Shown: piece by piece, positions 7,721 to 15,670 of the stretch | Layout: each line of letters starts with the position of its first letter | How positions within the stretch are numbered: position 1 is the stretch's first letter | Origin: DAOTTW01 sp034437615 | Lineage (GTDB): Bacteria > Chloroflexota > Anaerolineae > Aggregatilineales > Phototrophicaceae | Length of the DNA: 30,259 nt | Direction of reading: 5' to 3' | NCBI GenBank assembly: GCA_034437615.1 | Contig: DAOTTW010000226.1 | Span: forward strand, 1 to 30,259 | Notes under the pieces: model-generated | The model's database searches: none | The model's input: only the letters and a program-made list of their open reading frames with translations | Told to the model about the DNA's origin: nothing | Program-made: the position numbers and the translations under genes

Positions 7721-8170
7721 ATGGTCCGTATTCGTCTAGCCCGCGTTGGCCTGAAGGGTCAGCCGACCTATCGTATTGTCGTGATGGACGGGCGCAAAGC
7801 CCGTGACAGCCGCGTACTGGAGAACATCGGCTTCTACAACCCGCGCACACGCCCACAGACCGAGCGCATTGACGAAGCGCGTGCGCTGTACTGGCTGAGC
7901 GTCGGCGCACAACCGAGTGAATCCGTGCGTGATATTCTGCTACGCCTGGGGACGCTGGAACGCTACGAACGCTATAAGGCCGCCCCGGTGACTGAGCGTG
8001 AAGCCCTGATGCAGCAACTAATTGAAGAAGGCCAAGCGGCAGCACAGGAACGCGAAGAGCCGCCTACACGCACCAATTACCCGGCCCCTGCTGCTGGTGA
8101 ATCCAAGATCAAGGCGCGTGAAGCCGCCCGTCAGCAAGCAGAAGCCGCCGCCGAGGGCGCAGAAGGCTAG
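7721..8170 (+). CDS. rpsP: 30S ribosomal protein S16, with long C-terminal extension
   Basis: The first 80 or so residues are a standard S16, a small-subunit assembly protein: M-V-R-I-R-L-x-R-x-G at the start, Y-R-I-V-V-x-D at about 17-23, I-G-F-Y-N-P at about 36-41 and the W-L-S-V-G-A-Q-P-S segment. The protein is 149 residues, against about 80-100 for most S16 proteins. The extra C-terminus (about 85-149) is Glu/Ala/Gln-rich, consistent with a charged helix or disordered tail. AGGAG precedes the ATG by about 10 bases. It lies 52 bp downstream of ffh and is probably co-transcribed with it. Confidence 0.96.
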   Translation: MVRIRLARVGLKGQPTYRIVVMDGRKARDSRVLENIGFYNPRTRPQTERIDEARALYWLSVGAQPSESVRDILLRLGTLERYERYKAAPVTEREALMQQLIEEGQAAAQEREEPPTRTNYPAPAAGESKIKAREAARQQAEAAAEGAEG

Positions 8171-8191
8171 GGCCTAAAATATCAATTTGCA

Positions 8192-8211
8192 GGGGCGCTG
8201 CATTGCGCCCC
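8192..8211. repeat. Single-hairpin intergenic repeat
   Basis: GGGGCGC-N6-GCGCCCC followed by TAC. It belongs to the family of palindromes ending in CCCTAC found throughout this window. It lies 21 bp after rpsP. Confidence 0.65.
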
Positions 8212-8223
8212 TACAGCGGGTTT

Positions 8224-8307
8224 ACATCTTACATCCTTGCATCTTTACATCTTGCATCCTTATATCCTTGCATCTTTACATCTTTACATCTTTACATCCT
8301 TGCATCC
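8224..8307. repeat. Short tandem repeat, about 10.5 units of RCATCYTT
   Basis: Units of mostly 8 bases (two of 7) follow one another from 8224 to 8307: acatctt, acatcctt, gcatcttt, acatctt, gcatcctt, atatcctt, gcatcttt, acatcttt twice, acatcctt, gcatcc. The tract is strand-biased (pyrimidine-rich on plus) and lies in the non-coding gap between rpsP and khpA. The pattern resembles slippage-generated microsatellites. Confidence 0.9.
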
Positions 8308-8363
8308 GACAAAGCCGACACGTCTACGCCTGCTTCGTCCTTCATCTCGATTTAACTGTAATG

Positions 8364-8369
8364 TATAAT
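8364..8369 (+). promoter_or_regulatory. Possible -10 element before khpA
   Basis: A perfect TATAAT lies 34 bases before the khpA start. No convincing -35 was found at the right distance (TTCATC at 8341 is poor), so an internal promoter is only suggested. Confidence 0.3.
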
Positions 8370-8403
8370 CGGCTTAAAGCGATATGGAAGCGAGCAAGGT
8401 GTG

Positions 8404-8694
8404 ATGAGCGACGAACAAGACCAAACCACGACGCAACAAATCCAGGGTCAAGCAGAAGCCAGCGAACAAGCGCTGATCCAATACATCGCAGAAAACCTCG
8501 TCAACGACCCGACGAAAGTACATGTGGATTATCGGCAAGCAGGCCGTACAACGGTGCTGGAACTGCACGTCGCGGCGAATGACATGGGCCGCGTGATCGG
8601 CAAGAGTGGCCGCGTCGCGAACGCCATGCGCTCGTTGTTGCGCGTCATGTCGGACCGGGAACGTGGTGAGCGTATTGTGCTCGAAATCGAGTAA
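8404..8694 (+). CDS. khpA: KH-domain RNA-binding protein KhpA
   Basis: This is a small single-KH-domain RNA-binding protein; family members partner with KhpB/Jag and influence translation and cell-envelope growth. The KH signature G-R-V-I-G-K-S-G-R-V-A-N-A-M-R is at about residues 61-75, with the G-x-x-G loop as G-K-S-G. The N-terminal 22 residues are Gln/Thr-rich and longer than in typical 75-80-residue KhpA proteins. The start at 8404 is preferred over the adjacent GTG at 8401; AAGG lies 4 bases upstream of the ATG. The position between rpsP and rimM is the usual context for this gene, which supports the call. Confidence 0.93.
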   Translation: MSDEQDQTTTQQIQGQAEASEQALIQYIAENLVNDPTKVHVDYRQAGRTTVLELHVAANDMGRVIGKSGRVANAMRSLLRVMSDRERGERIVLEIE

Positions 8695-8729
8695 GATAAG
8701 GGCACTGCGCAATCAGCAACGAGGCCGAC

Positions 8730-9278
8730 ATGACCACCGAACAACGCGAAGAACCGCAATTTCTGCTACTGGGTAAGCTGCTGCGCCCGCATGGGGTACG
8801 CGGTGAGATGCGTATGAGCATCCTCACGGATTACCCGGAACGGCTCGCAGAGCTTGATGTGGTTTACCTGGGGACATCCCCACAGCAGAAAAACCCCAAA
8901 CCTTATGAAATCGACACGCTGCGTTTCCATAAGCAATACGCACTGATTAAATTCACCGAGACAACAGAGCGCAACGAGGCCGACCTGCTGCGTGGCCTGA
9001 TGGTGATGATCGACATCGCCAACGCCGTGCCGCTAGAAGAAGATGAATTCTATCTGTATGAATTGATCGGCCTACAGGTGCAAACCGAGGATGGCGCGAT
9101 CATCGGCACCATACAAAGCGTGATGGAGACGGGCGCAAACGACGTGTATGTGCTGCGTAGCCCACAGGGTAAGGAAATATTGGTGCCAGCCCACGACGAA
9201 ACCCTGCTTGATGTCGATACTGATAGCGGCATCGTGCTGATGAAGCTCCCCGATGGCTTGCTCTCCGACGACAGCTAA
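8730..9278 (+). CDS. rimM: Ribosome maturation factor RimM
   Basis: RimM binds S19 and helps mature the head of the 30S subunit. The N-terminal RimM domain (about residues 10-95) shows the diagnostic G-K-x-L-R-P-H-G-V-R-G-E-M-R. The C-terminal PRC-barrel (about 102-178) has E-F-Y-x-Y-E-L-I-G-L-x-V and the G-A-N-D-V-Y-V-(L)-R/E-I-L-V-P-A-H segments typical of the family. Length (182) is normal. It starts 35 bp after khpA. In many bacteria trmD and rplS follow; here the cluster ends with rimM and dnaG comes next under its own promoter. Confidence 0.96.
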   Translation: MTTEQREEPQFLLLGKLLRPHGVRGEMRMSILTDYPERLAELDVVYLGTSPQQKNPKPYEIDTLRFHKQYALIKFTETTERNEADLLRGLMVMIDIANAVPLEEDEFYLYELIGLQVQTEDGAIIGTIQSVMETGANDVYVLRSPQGKEILVPAHDETLLDVDTDSGIVLMKLPDGLLSDDS

Positions 9279-9356
9279 TACTTAGCCAAAAATTCAGCCT
9301 CGAACACACAAAGTTATAAAGCTATTACCTTTGAGAAGGATCGTTTATGTTAGCTA

Positions 9357-9385
9357 TCGACTAGACATGGCACCTGCGCTATACT
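9357..9385 (+). promoter_or_regulatory. Promoter of dnaG
   Basis: TCGACT (9357-9362), a 17-base spacer and TATACT (9380-9385) match the sigma-70 consensus at four and five of six positions. The distance to the dnaG start is 49 bases. Confidence 0.55.
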
Positions 9386-9434
9386 TGCTGTCCATTGTTC
9401 GAGCAGCAAATAGATTTATGAATGCGTAACTGTC

Positions 9435-11552
9435 ATGTCCTCCGTTGAAGACATCAAGAGCCGCTTAGACATCGTGGATTACGTCCAGCAACACGTGCCG
9501 GACCTGAAGAAAGCGGGCCGCAATTACAAGGCGTGTTGCCCCTTCCATAACGAAAAAACCCCCTCGTTCGTCGTCAACCCGGAAACGCAGACGTGGCGCT
9601 GTTATGGGGCCTGTAGCGAAGGCGGCGACATCTTCAGTTTTGCGGAAAAAGTCAATGGCTGGACCTTCACAGAGGCGCTGCAATCGCTGGGCGAATTGGC
9701 CGGGGTGGAGGTGCGCAAGCAATCGCCACAGCAAAAACAAGAGGCCAAGCACCTCGAAAAACTACGCGGCATCCTGAAAACCGCCGCTGATTGGTATCAT
9801 CAGCATTTGCTGAGCGACAAAGCAGAGGCCCGCCAAGCCTACCAATACCTGACGCAAAAGCGCGGCTTTACGCATGAAACCATCGTGCGCTTTCAGATTG
9901 GCTACGCGCCGCAGGGCTGGACGAAAATGCTAGAGGGCCTGACGAACCTGGGCTATCCACAGGAGGATGTGCTGGCGGTTGGCCTGGCATCGCAGAACGA
10001 AAGCGGGCGCACCTACGACCGCTTCCGGGAGCGCATCATGATTCCCATTTACGATGGACTCGGCAACCTGTGCGGTTTTGGTGCGCGTGCCCTGAAGCCC
10101 GACGACAACCCGAAATATCTGAATTCACCACAGACGCCGCTATTCGACAAAAGCGGCACGCTGTTCGGCTTGCATGAAGCTAAGCGCGGCATCCGTGACA
10201 CGGGTGAGGTCGTGATCGTTGAAGGCTATATGGATGTGATTCAAGCGCATCAGGCCGGGTATACGAACGTGATTGCACAGATGGGCACAGCACTCACTGA
10301 GCCACAACTGAAGCAGATCGTGCCGAAATACACGCAGAAGATTATCCTGGCGCTGGATGCCGACGCCGCCGGGCAGAACGCCACCCGCCGCAGCCTCGAA
10401 GTGGCACAACGCGCACTCTCCAGCGATAGCAGCGGCCAACTCAACGCCGATATTCGCATCCTACGCATTGAGGACGCAAAAGACCCGGACGACGTGCTGC
10501 GCGAGACACCGCAAAAATGGGCGGATTACGTGCAGCAGGCGCTGCCTGTCGCGGATTTTCTGATTCAGGTGGAGATGGCCACGCTCCCGGATAACCCGAC
10601 GCATCAGGAGCGCCGCGCCGCTGCTATGCGCGTGTTGCCGCTGCTGACCGCCGCTGAAGACAGCCTCGCACGGCAGGATAACCTGCGCAAATTGTCCATG
10701 CGCCTGCATATCCCGCTTGAGGATTTATGGCTGTGGGTGGAGCAGAACAAGCGCAAGCAGGCTGCACGTCGGCAGCGCACTGCACAGCAAACACAAGCAT
10801 CACAACAGCAGCAGCAGTATCAAGAGGCATCCAGCGACAGCAGCGAGGAACCGCCCTTCATGGCCGGGCTGGATGATGACAACGCTGACAACGGTGCGGC
10901 GGCGGCGGCGCACAACACCCATGATCTGACGCTCGACCAACGGGCCAGCAGCCGCGCCGCCGAAGGCTATTGCCTGAAGAACCTGCTGGCATCGCCGGAC
11001 TTGCTGTATGACATCAATCGGCTGTTGCGGGAACTGGCGGGTAATGACCGTGCGCTGCGTGGTGGGCCGCTGGCGTCGTTCGGCGTTGAGGATTTCAGCC
11101 ATGCCGATTATCGCGCCCTGATGGCGACCTGGCTTGAGGCACTCGGTCAAGATCGGCTTGAGCCGCTGGAATACATGCGGCAAACGTTAGACCTGGCGCT
11201 ACAGACTGAACTGGATGACCTGCTGCTGGACGAACGCCACGAATTACAGCGCTCGGTGCGGCATCGCTTCTCGGCGCAAATGCAGGAGATCATGAAAGAA
11301 TATAACCGTATGTCGCGTCCGGGTATTAATTACGATGCGGATGTCTGCCAGCGTGTGCTGACCGTGCGCCAACAGCGCCTTTTGCGCGAGCGGCAGGAAA
11401 TCACCTTCCTGCTGCGTGAATCGCAGGAGCAGCAGGACGCCGACGGGGAACGCCGCTATTACACACAGCTTGGCCCGTCGATACAAGCAGAGCGCCTGCT
11501 GCATCGGGAGATCAAGCGCCCTGCCAGGCCAGCACTAGTACGTTTTGGCTAG
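9435..11552 (+). CDS. dnaG: DNA primase DnaG
   Basis: DnaG synthesises RNA primers at the replication fork with the DnaB helicase. The CHC2-type zinc domain is N-terminal, with ligands Cys35, His38, Cys56 and Cys60; the last pair is C-Y-G-A-C, one residue wider than the C-F-G-C of model DnaG. The RNA-polymerase core follows. The Toprim centre has E263 in V-E-G-Y-M-D and D308/D310 in L-A-L-D-A-D-A-A-G. A glutamine-rich low-complexity linker (about residues 453-470) and an acidic stretch separate the core from the helicase-binding C-terminal domain (about 500-705). The total of 705 residues is somewhat longer than usual. No Shine-Dalgarno is obvious before the ATG. The next gene is rpoD, the conserved macromolecular-synthesis partner. 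Confidence 0.97.
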   Translation: MSSVEDIKSRLDIVDYVQQHVPDLKKAGRNYKACCPFHNEKTPSFVVNPETQTWRCYGACSEGGDIFSFAEKVNGWTFTEALQSLGELAGVEVRKQSPQQKQEAKHLEKLRGILKTAADWYHQHLLSDKAEARQAYQYLTQKRGFTHETIVRFQIGYAPQGWTKMLEGLTNLGYPQEDVLAVGLASQNESGRTYDRFRERIMIPIYDGLGNLCGFGARALKPDDNPKYLNSPQTPLFDKSGTLFGLHEAKRGIRDTGEVVIVEGYMDVIQAHQAGYTNVIAQMGTALTEPQLKQIVPKYTQKIILALDADAAGQNATRRSLEVAQRALSSDSSGQLNADIRILRIEDAKDPDDVLRETPQKWADYVQQALPVADFLIQVEMATLPDNPTHQERRAAAMRVLPLLTAAEDSLARQDNLRKLSMRLHIPLEDLWLWVEQNKRKQAARRQRTAQQTQASQQQQQYQEASSDSSEEPPFMAGLDDDNADNGAAAAAHNTHDLTLDQRASSRAAEGYCLKNLLASPDLLYDINRLLRELAGNDRALRGGPLASFGVEDFSHADYRALMATWLEALGQDRLEPLEYMRQTLDLALQTELDDLLLDERHELQRSVRHRFSAQMQEIMKEYNRMSRPGINYDADVCQRVLTVRQQRLLRERQEITFLLRESQEQQDADGERRYYTQLGPSIQAERLLHREIKRPARPALVRFG

Positions 11553-11580
11553 CGCATACTCGGCCACTGTCGATGTTTGC

Positions 11581-11600
11581 GGGAGGGCCATAACCCTCCC
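11581..11600. repeat. Single-hairpin intergenic repeat
   Basis: GGGAGGG-N6-CCCTCCC followed by CCTAC, located between dnaG and rpoD. It has the same end pattern as other hairpins in the window but a different stem. The remaining 209-bp gap shows only a weak TATGCT -10-like sequence at 11704. Confidence 0.6.
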
Positions 11601-11761
11601 CTACGGCACCAAGCGCGATGCATACACGATGGTGACAAAAGCAGCCGATGAGGACCAGCGCGTATAACTACAGATGCGGATAGCGTGTCTAGCCAAAATC
11701 TTGTATGCTACCTAGTTAAGGTCAGCCAATCCCCTTTCGTTAGCAAACAACCGGATGCCAT

Positions 11762-13531
11762 ATGAGTAACGACGACCTACGCAATGCGATCAACGCCTTC
11801 AGTGACAACTCAACCAGTGACGAAGAGACCTCTTTGCTGCGCAAGATCAAGAATTTGCCGAAAGACACCGTCGCAGAGGAGAACGAAAACGAAGAGGATT
11901 TCAGCGAAGACGATGCTATCGGTGATGACGTGAACCGCGAAGATGCCGACAGCGAAGACGACGAGGCATACGACGAAGAAGACTTAACCGGTCTAGCGCT
12001 CGCAGATGACCCGGTTCGTATGTACCTCAAGGAAATCGGTCAGGTGCCGCTGCTGAATAGCAACCGCGAGACCCGGCTCAGTACCCAACTGGCCGCCGAA
12101 AACCTGCTGCAAGAATTAACAGACAAACTCGCCAGCCTGGAACGCTTTGGCAGTGAGGGCGCACCTGATAAGGACGCGGCCAAAGGCAAAAAGGCCAACA
12201 AAGAGGCGCGTTCTGTAAAGGACAAGGCATCTAAGGCTGCTGCGGTCGTGAGCGGTGAACAGGCGGCCAATGGCACGGGCGACGGCCAACAACCTGCGCC
12301 GCTGCCGAATGCTCTGGACGTGACGCGCAGTGCTTATCTCTATCTGGAGGAAAAATGGCAAGCTGCCCTGCAAACGGCTGCTGAACTGGAAACCGAGCCA
12401 CCCGACCTGCGCGAACTGATTGACGAGATCGAAGCAACAAACAAAAACTGGGATCAAGACGGCGATTCCTACATGCGCAAATACTTCAAGCAGGGTGATT
12501 GGGGGCGCGATGCAGAGTGGACGGCCTACGTCAGCGAATTGTTTGACGTGGTCCATGCGCTGCATCTGATCCCGCCCGTACAGCAGATGCAGCTACGCGG
12601 CCACTATCGCAAGCACAACACGCTGCCGGGCTTGAATGAATTTACAGCGTGGCTAGAAGACGACGAGGACCCCCTAGAAGAAGCCCGCTTTGCCCATGAG
12701 CGCGTCGAACAGCGTGCAGAAATGGCCGTCGAAGCGCTGACGCGGGCTAACCTGCGCCTGGTGGTCAGCGTGGCGAAGCGTTACATGGGGCGCGGCATCG
12801 GCTTCCTTGACCTAATTCAAGAAGGTAACCTGGGTCTGCTGCGTGCTGTCTCCAAGTTCGACCATACGAAGGGCTATAAGTTCAGCACCTATGCGACGTG
12901 GTGGATTCGGCAGGCCATCAGCCGCGCCATAGCCGACCAAGCCCGCACGATTCGCATTCCGGTGCATATGGTGGAGACGATTAACCGCCTGATGCGCGTG
13001 CAGCGTGAATTGCTGCAAACGTTGGGCGCAGAGCCAAGCGCAGAGCAGATCGCGCTGGAAATGGACATCCTGCCAAAAGAAGACGTGGACGCCATCAAAT
13101 TCCTGCGCAAAGAGGGCGCACACCTGGACCCCTCGTTGCAGCGCAAGCTGCGCCGCGCCGCGCAGAAAGTGCGCAAAATCATGCGCATTAGCCAGGAACC
13201 GATGAGCCTGGATATGCCCATCGGCCAAGAAGACAGCAGCCAACTCGGTGATTTTATCCCTGATGACAACATGCCCGGCCCGGTGGATTCAGCCAGCCGC
13301 CAATTGCTGAAAGAGCAAATTAGCTCCGCGCTGGGTGTGCTCAGTGACCGTGAGCGCGAGGTGCTGCAAATGCGCTTCGGCCTGATGGACGGCCAAGATC
13401 ACACGCTGGAAGAGGTCGGCAAGTATTTCGGCGTGACGCGAGAGCGCATCCGGCAGATCGAAGCGAAGGCGCTGCGTAAGCTGCGGCACCCTACCCGGAG
13501 CCGCCAACTACGTGATTACCTTGAGATGTAG
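11762..13531 (+). CDS. rpoD: Primary sigma factor RpoD (sigma-70/sigma-A family)
   Basis: The 589-residue protein has an acidic N-terminal region (residues 1-75, very rich in Asp/Glu). Region 1.2 is at about 80-120 (D-D-P-V-R-M-Y-L-K-E-I-G), followed by a long non-conserved segment (about 125-305) with a Lys/Ala-rich low-complexity part. Region 2 is at about 322-405, including the strongly conserved A-N-L-R-L-V-V-S-V-A-K-R-Y and the T-Y-A-T-W-W-I-R-Q-A-I motif that melts and reads the -10. Region 4 is at about 520-589 with the helix-turn-helix V-T-R-E-R-I-R-Q-I-E. Region 3 carries an extra block of about 25-30 residues (within 437-478) compared with standard RpoD. Completeness, the W-W-I-R-Q motif and location after dnaG indicate the housekeeping sigma rather than an alternative factor. 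Confidence 0.95.
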   Translation: MSNDDLRNAINAFSDNSTSDEETSLLRKIKNLPKDTVAEENENEEDFSEDDAIGDDVNREDADSEDDEAYDEEDLTGLALADDPVRMYLKEIGQVPLLNSNRETRLSTQLAAENLLQELTDKLASLERFGSEGAPDKDAAKGKKANKEARSVKDKASKAAAVVSGEQAANGTGDGQQPAPLPNALDVTRSAYLYLEEKWQAALQTAAELETEPPDLRELIDEIEATNKNWDQDGDSYMRKYFKQGDWGRDAEWTAYVSELFDVVHALHLIPPVQQMQLRGHYRKHNTLPGLNEFTAWLEDDEDPLEEARFAHERVEQRAEMAVEALTRANLRLVVSVAKRYMGRGIGFLDLIQEGNLGLLRAVSKFDHTKGYKFSTYATWWIRQAISRAIADQARTIRIPVHMVETINRLMRVQRELLQTLGAEPSAEQIALEMDILPKEDVDAIKFLRKEGAHLDPSLQRKLRRAAQKVRKIMRISQEPMSLDMPIGQEDSSQLGDFIPDDNMPGPVDSASRQLLKEQISSALGVLSDREREVLQMRFGLMDGQDHTLEEVGKYFGVTRERIRQIEAKALRKLRHPTRSRQLRDYLEM

Positions 13532-13539
13532 CCAATTAA

Positions 13540-13555
13540 GGACGCGATGGCGTCC
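13540..13555. repeat. Single-hairpin intergenic repeat
   Basis: GGACGC-GATG-GCGTCC followed by CTAC, immediately after rpoD and before the convergent permease gene. It may help terminate both transcripts, although there is no U-run. Confidence 0.55.
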
Positions 13556-13592
13556 CTACCTACTACGCTGGGAATAGCTGTTTGATATTTAT

Positions 13593-14549
13593 CTACTCGT
13601 ACAAGCGTGGGTCTAGCGCGTCGCGCAGGCCATCCCCCACGAAGTTGAAGCCCAACACCGTCAGCATGATCGCCAGACCAGGGAACACAGCATACCACCA
13701 CGCGCTCGTGAAGTAATTGCGGCCCTGGTCGATCATCGTGCCCCAGCTCGCATTCGGAATCTGTACGCCGACGCCCAGGAAGCTCAGCGTAGACTCGGCC
13801 AGAATCGCGCCAGCGATGCCCAGCGACGCCAGCACGATTGAGGGTGCAAGGGCATTCGGCAGCAGGTGACGTACCATAATGCGCACATTAGACGCGCCCA
13901 TTGCACGCGCCGCGATCACAAATTCACGGCTCTTGAGCGCTAGCACCTGGCTGCGCATCATACGGGCGTCCGCTGGCCAGCCGATCAGCCCCAACGCGAA
14001 GAAAATACTGATCTGGATCGGCTGCAAGCCCAACGCCGTGAACACCGTGAAGAGCGGGATCACTTCCGGGTCGATCAGGTTCACCCACACAATCAGGAAC
14101 ATCAGGCCCGGTATGGCAAAAACGGCGTCCGTCAGGCGCATGATGAAATCATCCACCCAGCCGCCGACCCAGCCCGAAATCGGGCCCAACGAGATGCCGA
14201 TGGTGATGGCGACGGTCTGCGCCACAAATGCAATCACTAGCGAAATGCTTGCGCCGTAAAGCAAGCGGCTGAAGATGTCACGGCCAAAATTATCGGTCCC
14301 CAGCGGATATTCAGCGTTCGGGGGCGTCAGGCGGTTCATGGCGCTGATCTTGTTGGGTTCGTGTGGCGCAATCCAGGGTGCCAGCACCGCCGCTAAGATC
14401 ATCACCACAACGATAATCAGGCCGACCACAGCAATACGATTACGGAAGAAGGCCCGCCAGAAGCGGCCTCGTGCTTTTGCGGCCATCGTCGGTGATAAAA
14501 CAGCGACGTTTCGGCCTTCTGCGGGTTGTGGTGCGGTATCAGTTGCCAT
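13593..14549 (-). CDS. Peptide-type ABC transporter permease, DppC/OppC family
   Basis: This integral-membrane subunit of a dipeptide/oligopeptide/nickel-type importer has 318 residues. An N-terminal cytoplasmic extension is followed by a first helix (about 38-60) and the signature loop P-L-G-T-D-N-F-G-R-D-I-F-S-R (about 81-95). The transmembrane domain carries the EAA-type ATPase-coupling motif R-E-F-V-I-A-A-R-A-M-G-A-S (about 205-217) and a C-terminal G-D-G-L-R-D-A-L-D-P-R. All of this is standard for DppC. It begins 24 bp after the DppB-type gene, with AAGG about 9 bases before the ATG, so the pair is translated from one message. Confidence 0.93.
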   Translation of the reverse strand: MATDTAPQPAEGRNVAVLSPTMAAKARGRFWRAFFRNRIAVVGLIIVVVMILAAVLAPWIAPHEPNKISAMNRLTPPNAEYPLGTDNFGRDIFSRLLYGASISLVIAFVAQTVAITIGISLGPISGWVGGWVDDFIMRLTDAVFAIPGLMFLIVWVNLIDPEVIPLFTVFTALGLQPIQISIFFALGLIGWPADARMMRSQVLALKSREFVIAARAMGASNVRIMVRHLLPNALAPSIVLASLGIAGAILAESTLSFLGVGVQIPNASWGTMIDQGRNYFTSAWWYAVFPGLAIMLTVLGFNFVGDGLRDALDPRLYE

Positions 14550-14573
14550 GCGCTCTGCCTTCTATGTAGGGTG

Positions 14574-15518
14574 TTATCGGTAGCTGATGCGTGGGTCGAT
14601 CAGCGCATACACCAAATCGGTCAACAAGTTGACGACCAGGTAAATCATCGCGCCGAAGATCAAGATGCCCATAATCACCGGGGTATCCCGCGTCTGAATA
14701 GCAGGCACAATCGCACGGCCCAGCCCCGGCCAATTGAAAATCGTCTCCGTCACCAGCGAGCCAGTCATCAGCGCCGCGATTTGCAGGCCGATGACGGTAA
14801 TCACCGGGATGAGCGCGTTGCGCATCTGATGCCGTAGCAGCACACTGCGGTCAGCCAGGCCCTTCGATTGCGCCGTTTTGATGTAATCCTGACCCTGAAC
14901 TTCCAGCATGGAGGAGCGCGTGACGCGGGCGATCACCGCCGACAAATTGGTGCCGAGCACGAGCGAAGGCAGCACCATATACCACAGGTTGCCGTCACCA
15001 TAGCCCGCCACCGGGAAGAGCGCGATGCCCGTTGCCGATTGCGCCAGTAATAATTGAGCGATCAGCGCTTGCCAGAAAACAGGCATCGAGATGCCGATTA
15101 ACGCAAAGATCATCAGCGTGTGGTCGATCCAGGTGTATTGCTTCAGCGCCGCGATGACACCCGCCGGCACACCGATCAGCAGCGCTACGATCATGCCGCC
15201 CGTCATCAGTTGCAGCGTGCGTGGCAGGCGATAGCCGAGGATGTTGATAACCTCTTCGCGCTGAATAAACGAACGGCCCAGGTCGCCCTGCAAAAAGTCC
15301 GTCAGGTATTCAAAATATTGTTCATGAAAAGGCCGATTGATGCCGAGTTCGGCGGCGATTTCTGCAACTTGCTCATCGGACATGCGCTCACATTCTTCAC
15401 CGATCACGGCGCAGATGGGGCTACCAGGCATCATGTACGACAGGCCAAAGAGAATCGTCAGGATAATAAATAGGGTCGGGATGACCTGCAAAATGCGCCG
15501 GATCAGGTATTGGGTCAC
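14574..15518 (-). CDS. Peptide-type ABC transporter permease, DppB/OppB family
   Basis: This is the 314-residue partner permease. It opens with M-T-Q-Y-L-I-R-R-I-L-Q-V-I-P, then a first membrane helix, an external domain (about 35-100) with the P-F-H-E-Q-Y-x-x-Y segment, five more helices, the EAA-type motif (about 225-240) and a C-terminal D-P-R-I-S-Y-R, all matching DppB. Together with the neighbouring DppC-type protein it would form the membrane channel. The Shine-Dalgarno is weak. No DppD/DppF ATPase genes lie within the window on either side, so the ATPases must be supplied from elsewhere or shared. Confidence 0.93.
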   Translation of the reverse strand: MTQYLIRRILQVIPTLFIILTILFGLSYMMPGSPICAVIGEECERMSDEQVAEIAAELGINRPFHEQYFEYLTDFLQGDLGRSFIQREEVINILGYRLPRTLQLMTGGMIVALLIGVPAGVIAALKQYTWIDHTLMIFALIGISMPVFWQALIAQLLLAQSATGIALFPVAGYGDGNLWYMVLPSLVLGTNLSAVIARVTRSSMLEVQGQDYIKTAQSKGLADRSVLLRHQMRNALIPVITVIGLQIAALMTGSLVTETIFNWPGLGRAIVPAIQTRDTPVIMGILIFGAMIYLVVNLLTDLVYALIDPRISYR

Positions 15519-15576
15519 GATGGATGCTCTCTATATCAGGGTGTGGGGATTGGCTATTGTGCGCTTGTAATTGCAA

Positions 15577-15596
15577 GGCAGGGGCGTGCCCCTGCC
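15577..15596. repeat. 20-bp perfect palindrome in the ABC operon gap
   Basis: GGCAGGGG-CGTG-CCCCTGCC, a strong hairpin between the substrate-binding protein gene and the DppB-type gene. It is related in style to the other intergenic hairpins. Confidence 0.6.
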
Positions 15597-15670
15597 AGAT
15601 TGATTGTCCAGGCTGCGTATTTGCGTATTGACGGGCGGATCATGATCTGACCCTGTACAATCGCATGATG

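Noticed and set aside
6910..8045. Two long open frames on the minus strand (6910-7572 and 7314-8045)
   Set aside because: Both are antisense to ffh and rpsP, whose protein motifs are unmistakable.
8224..8307. Possible CRISPR array
   Set aside because: Units are only 7-8 bases with no spacers, and no cas genes are present.
13540..13555. Classic intrinsic terminator after rpoD
   Set aside because: A stable stem is present but no U-run follows; the tail is CTACC as in the dispersed repeats.
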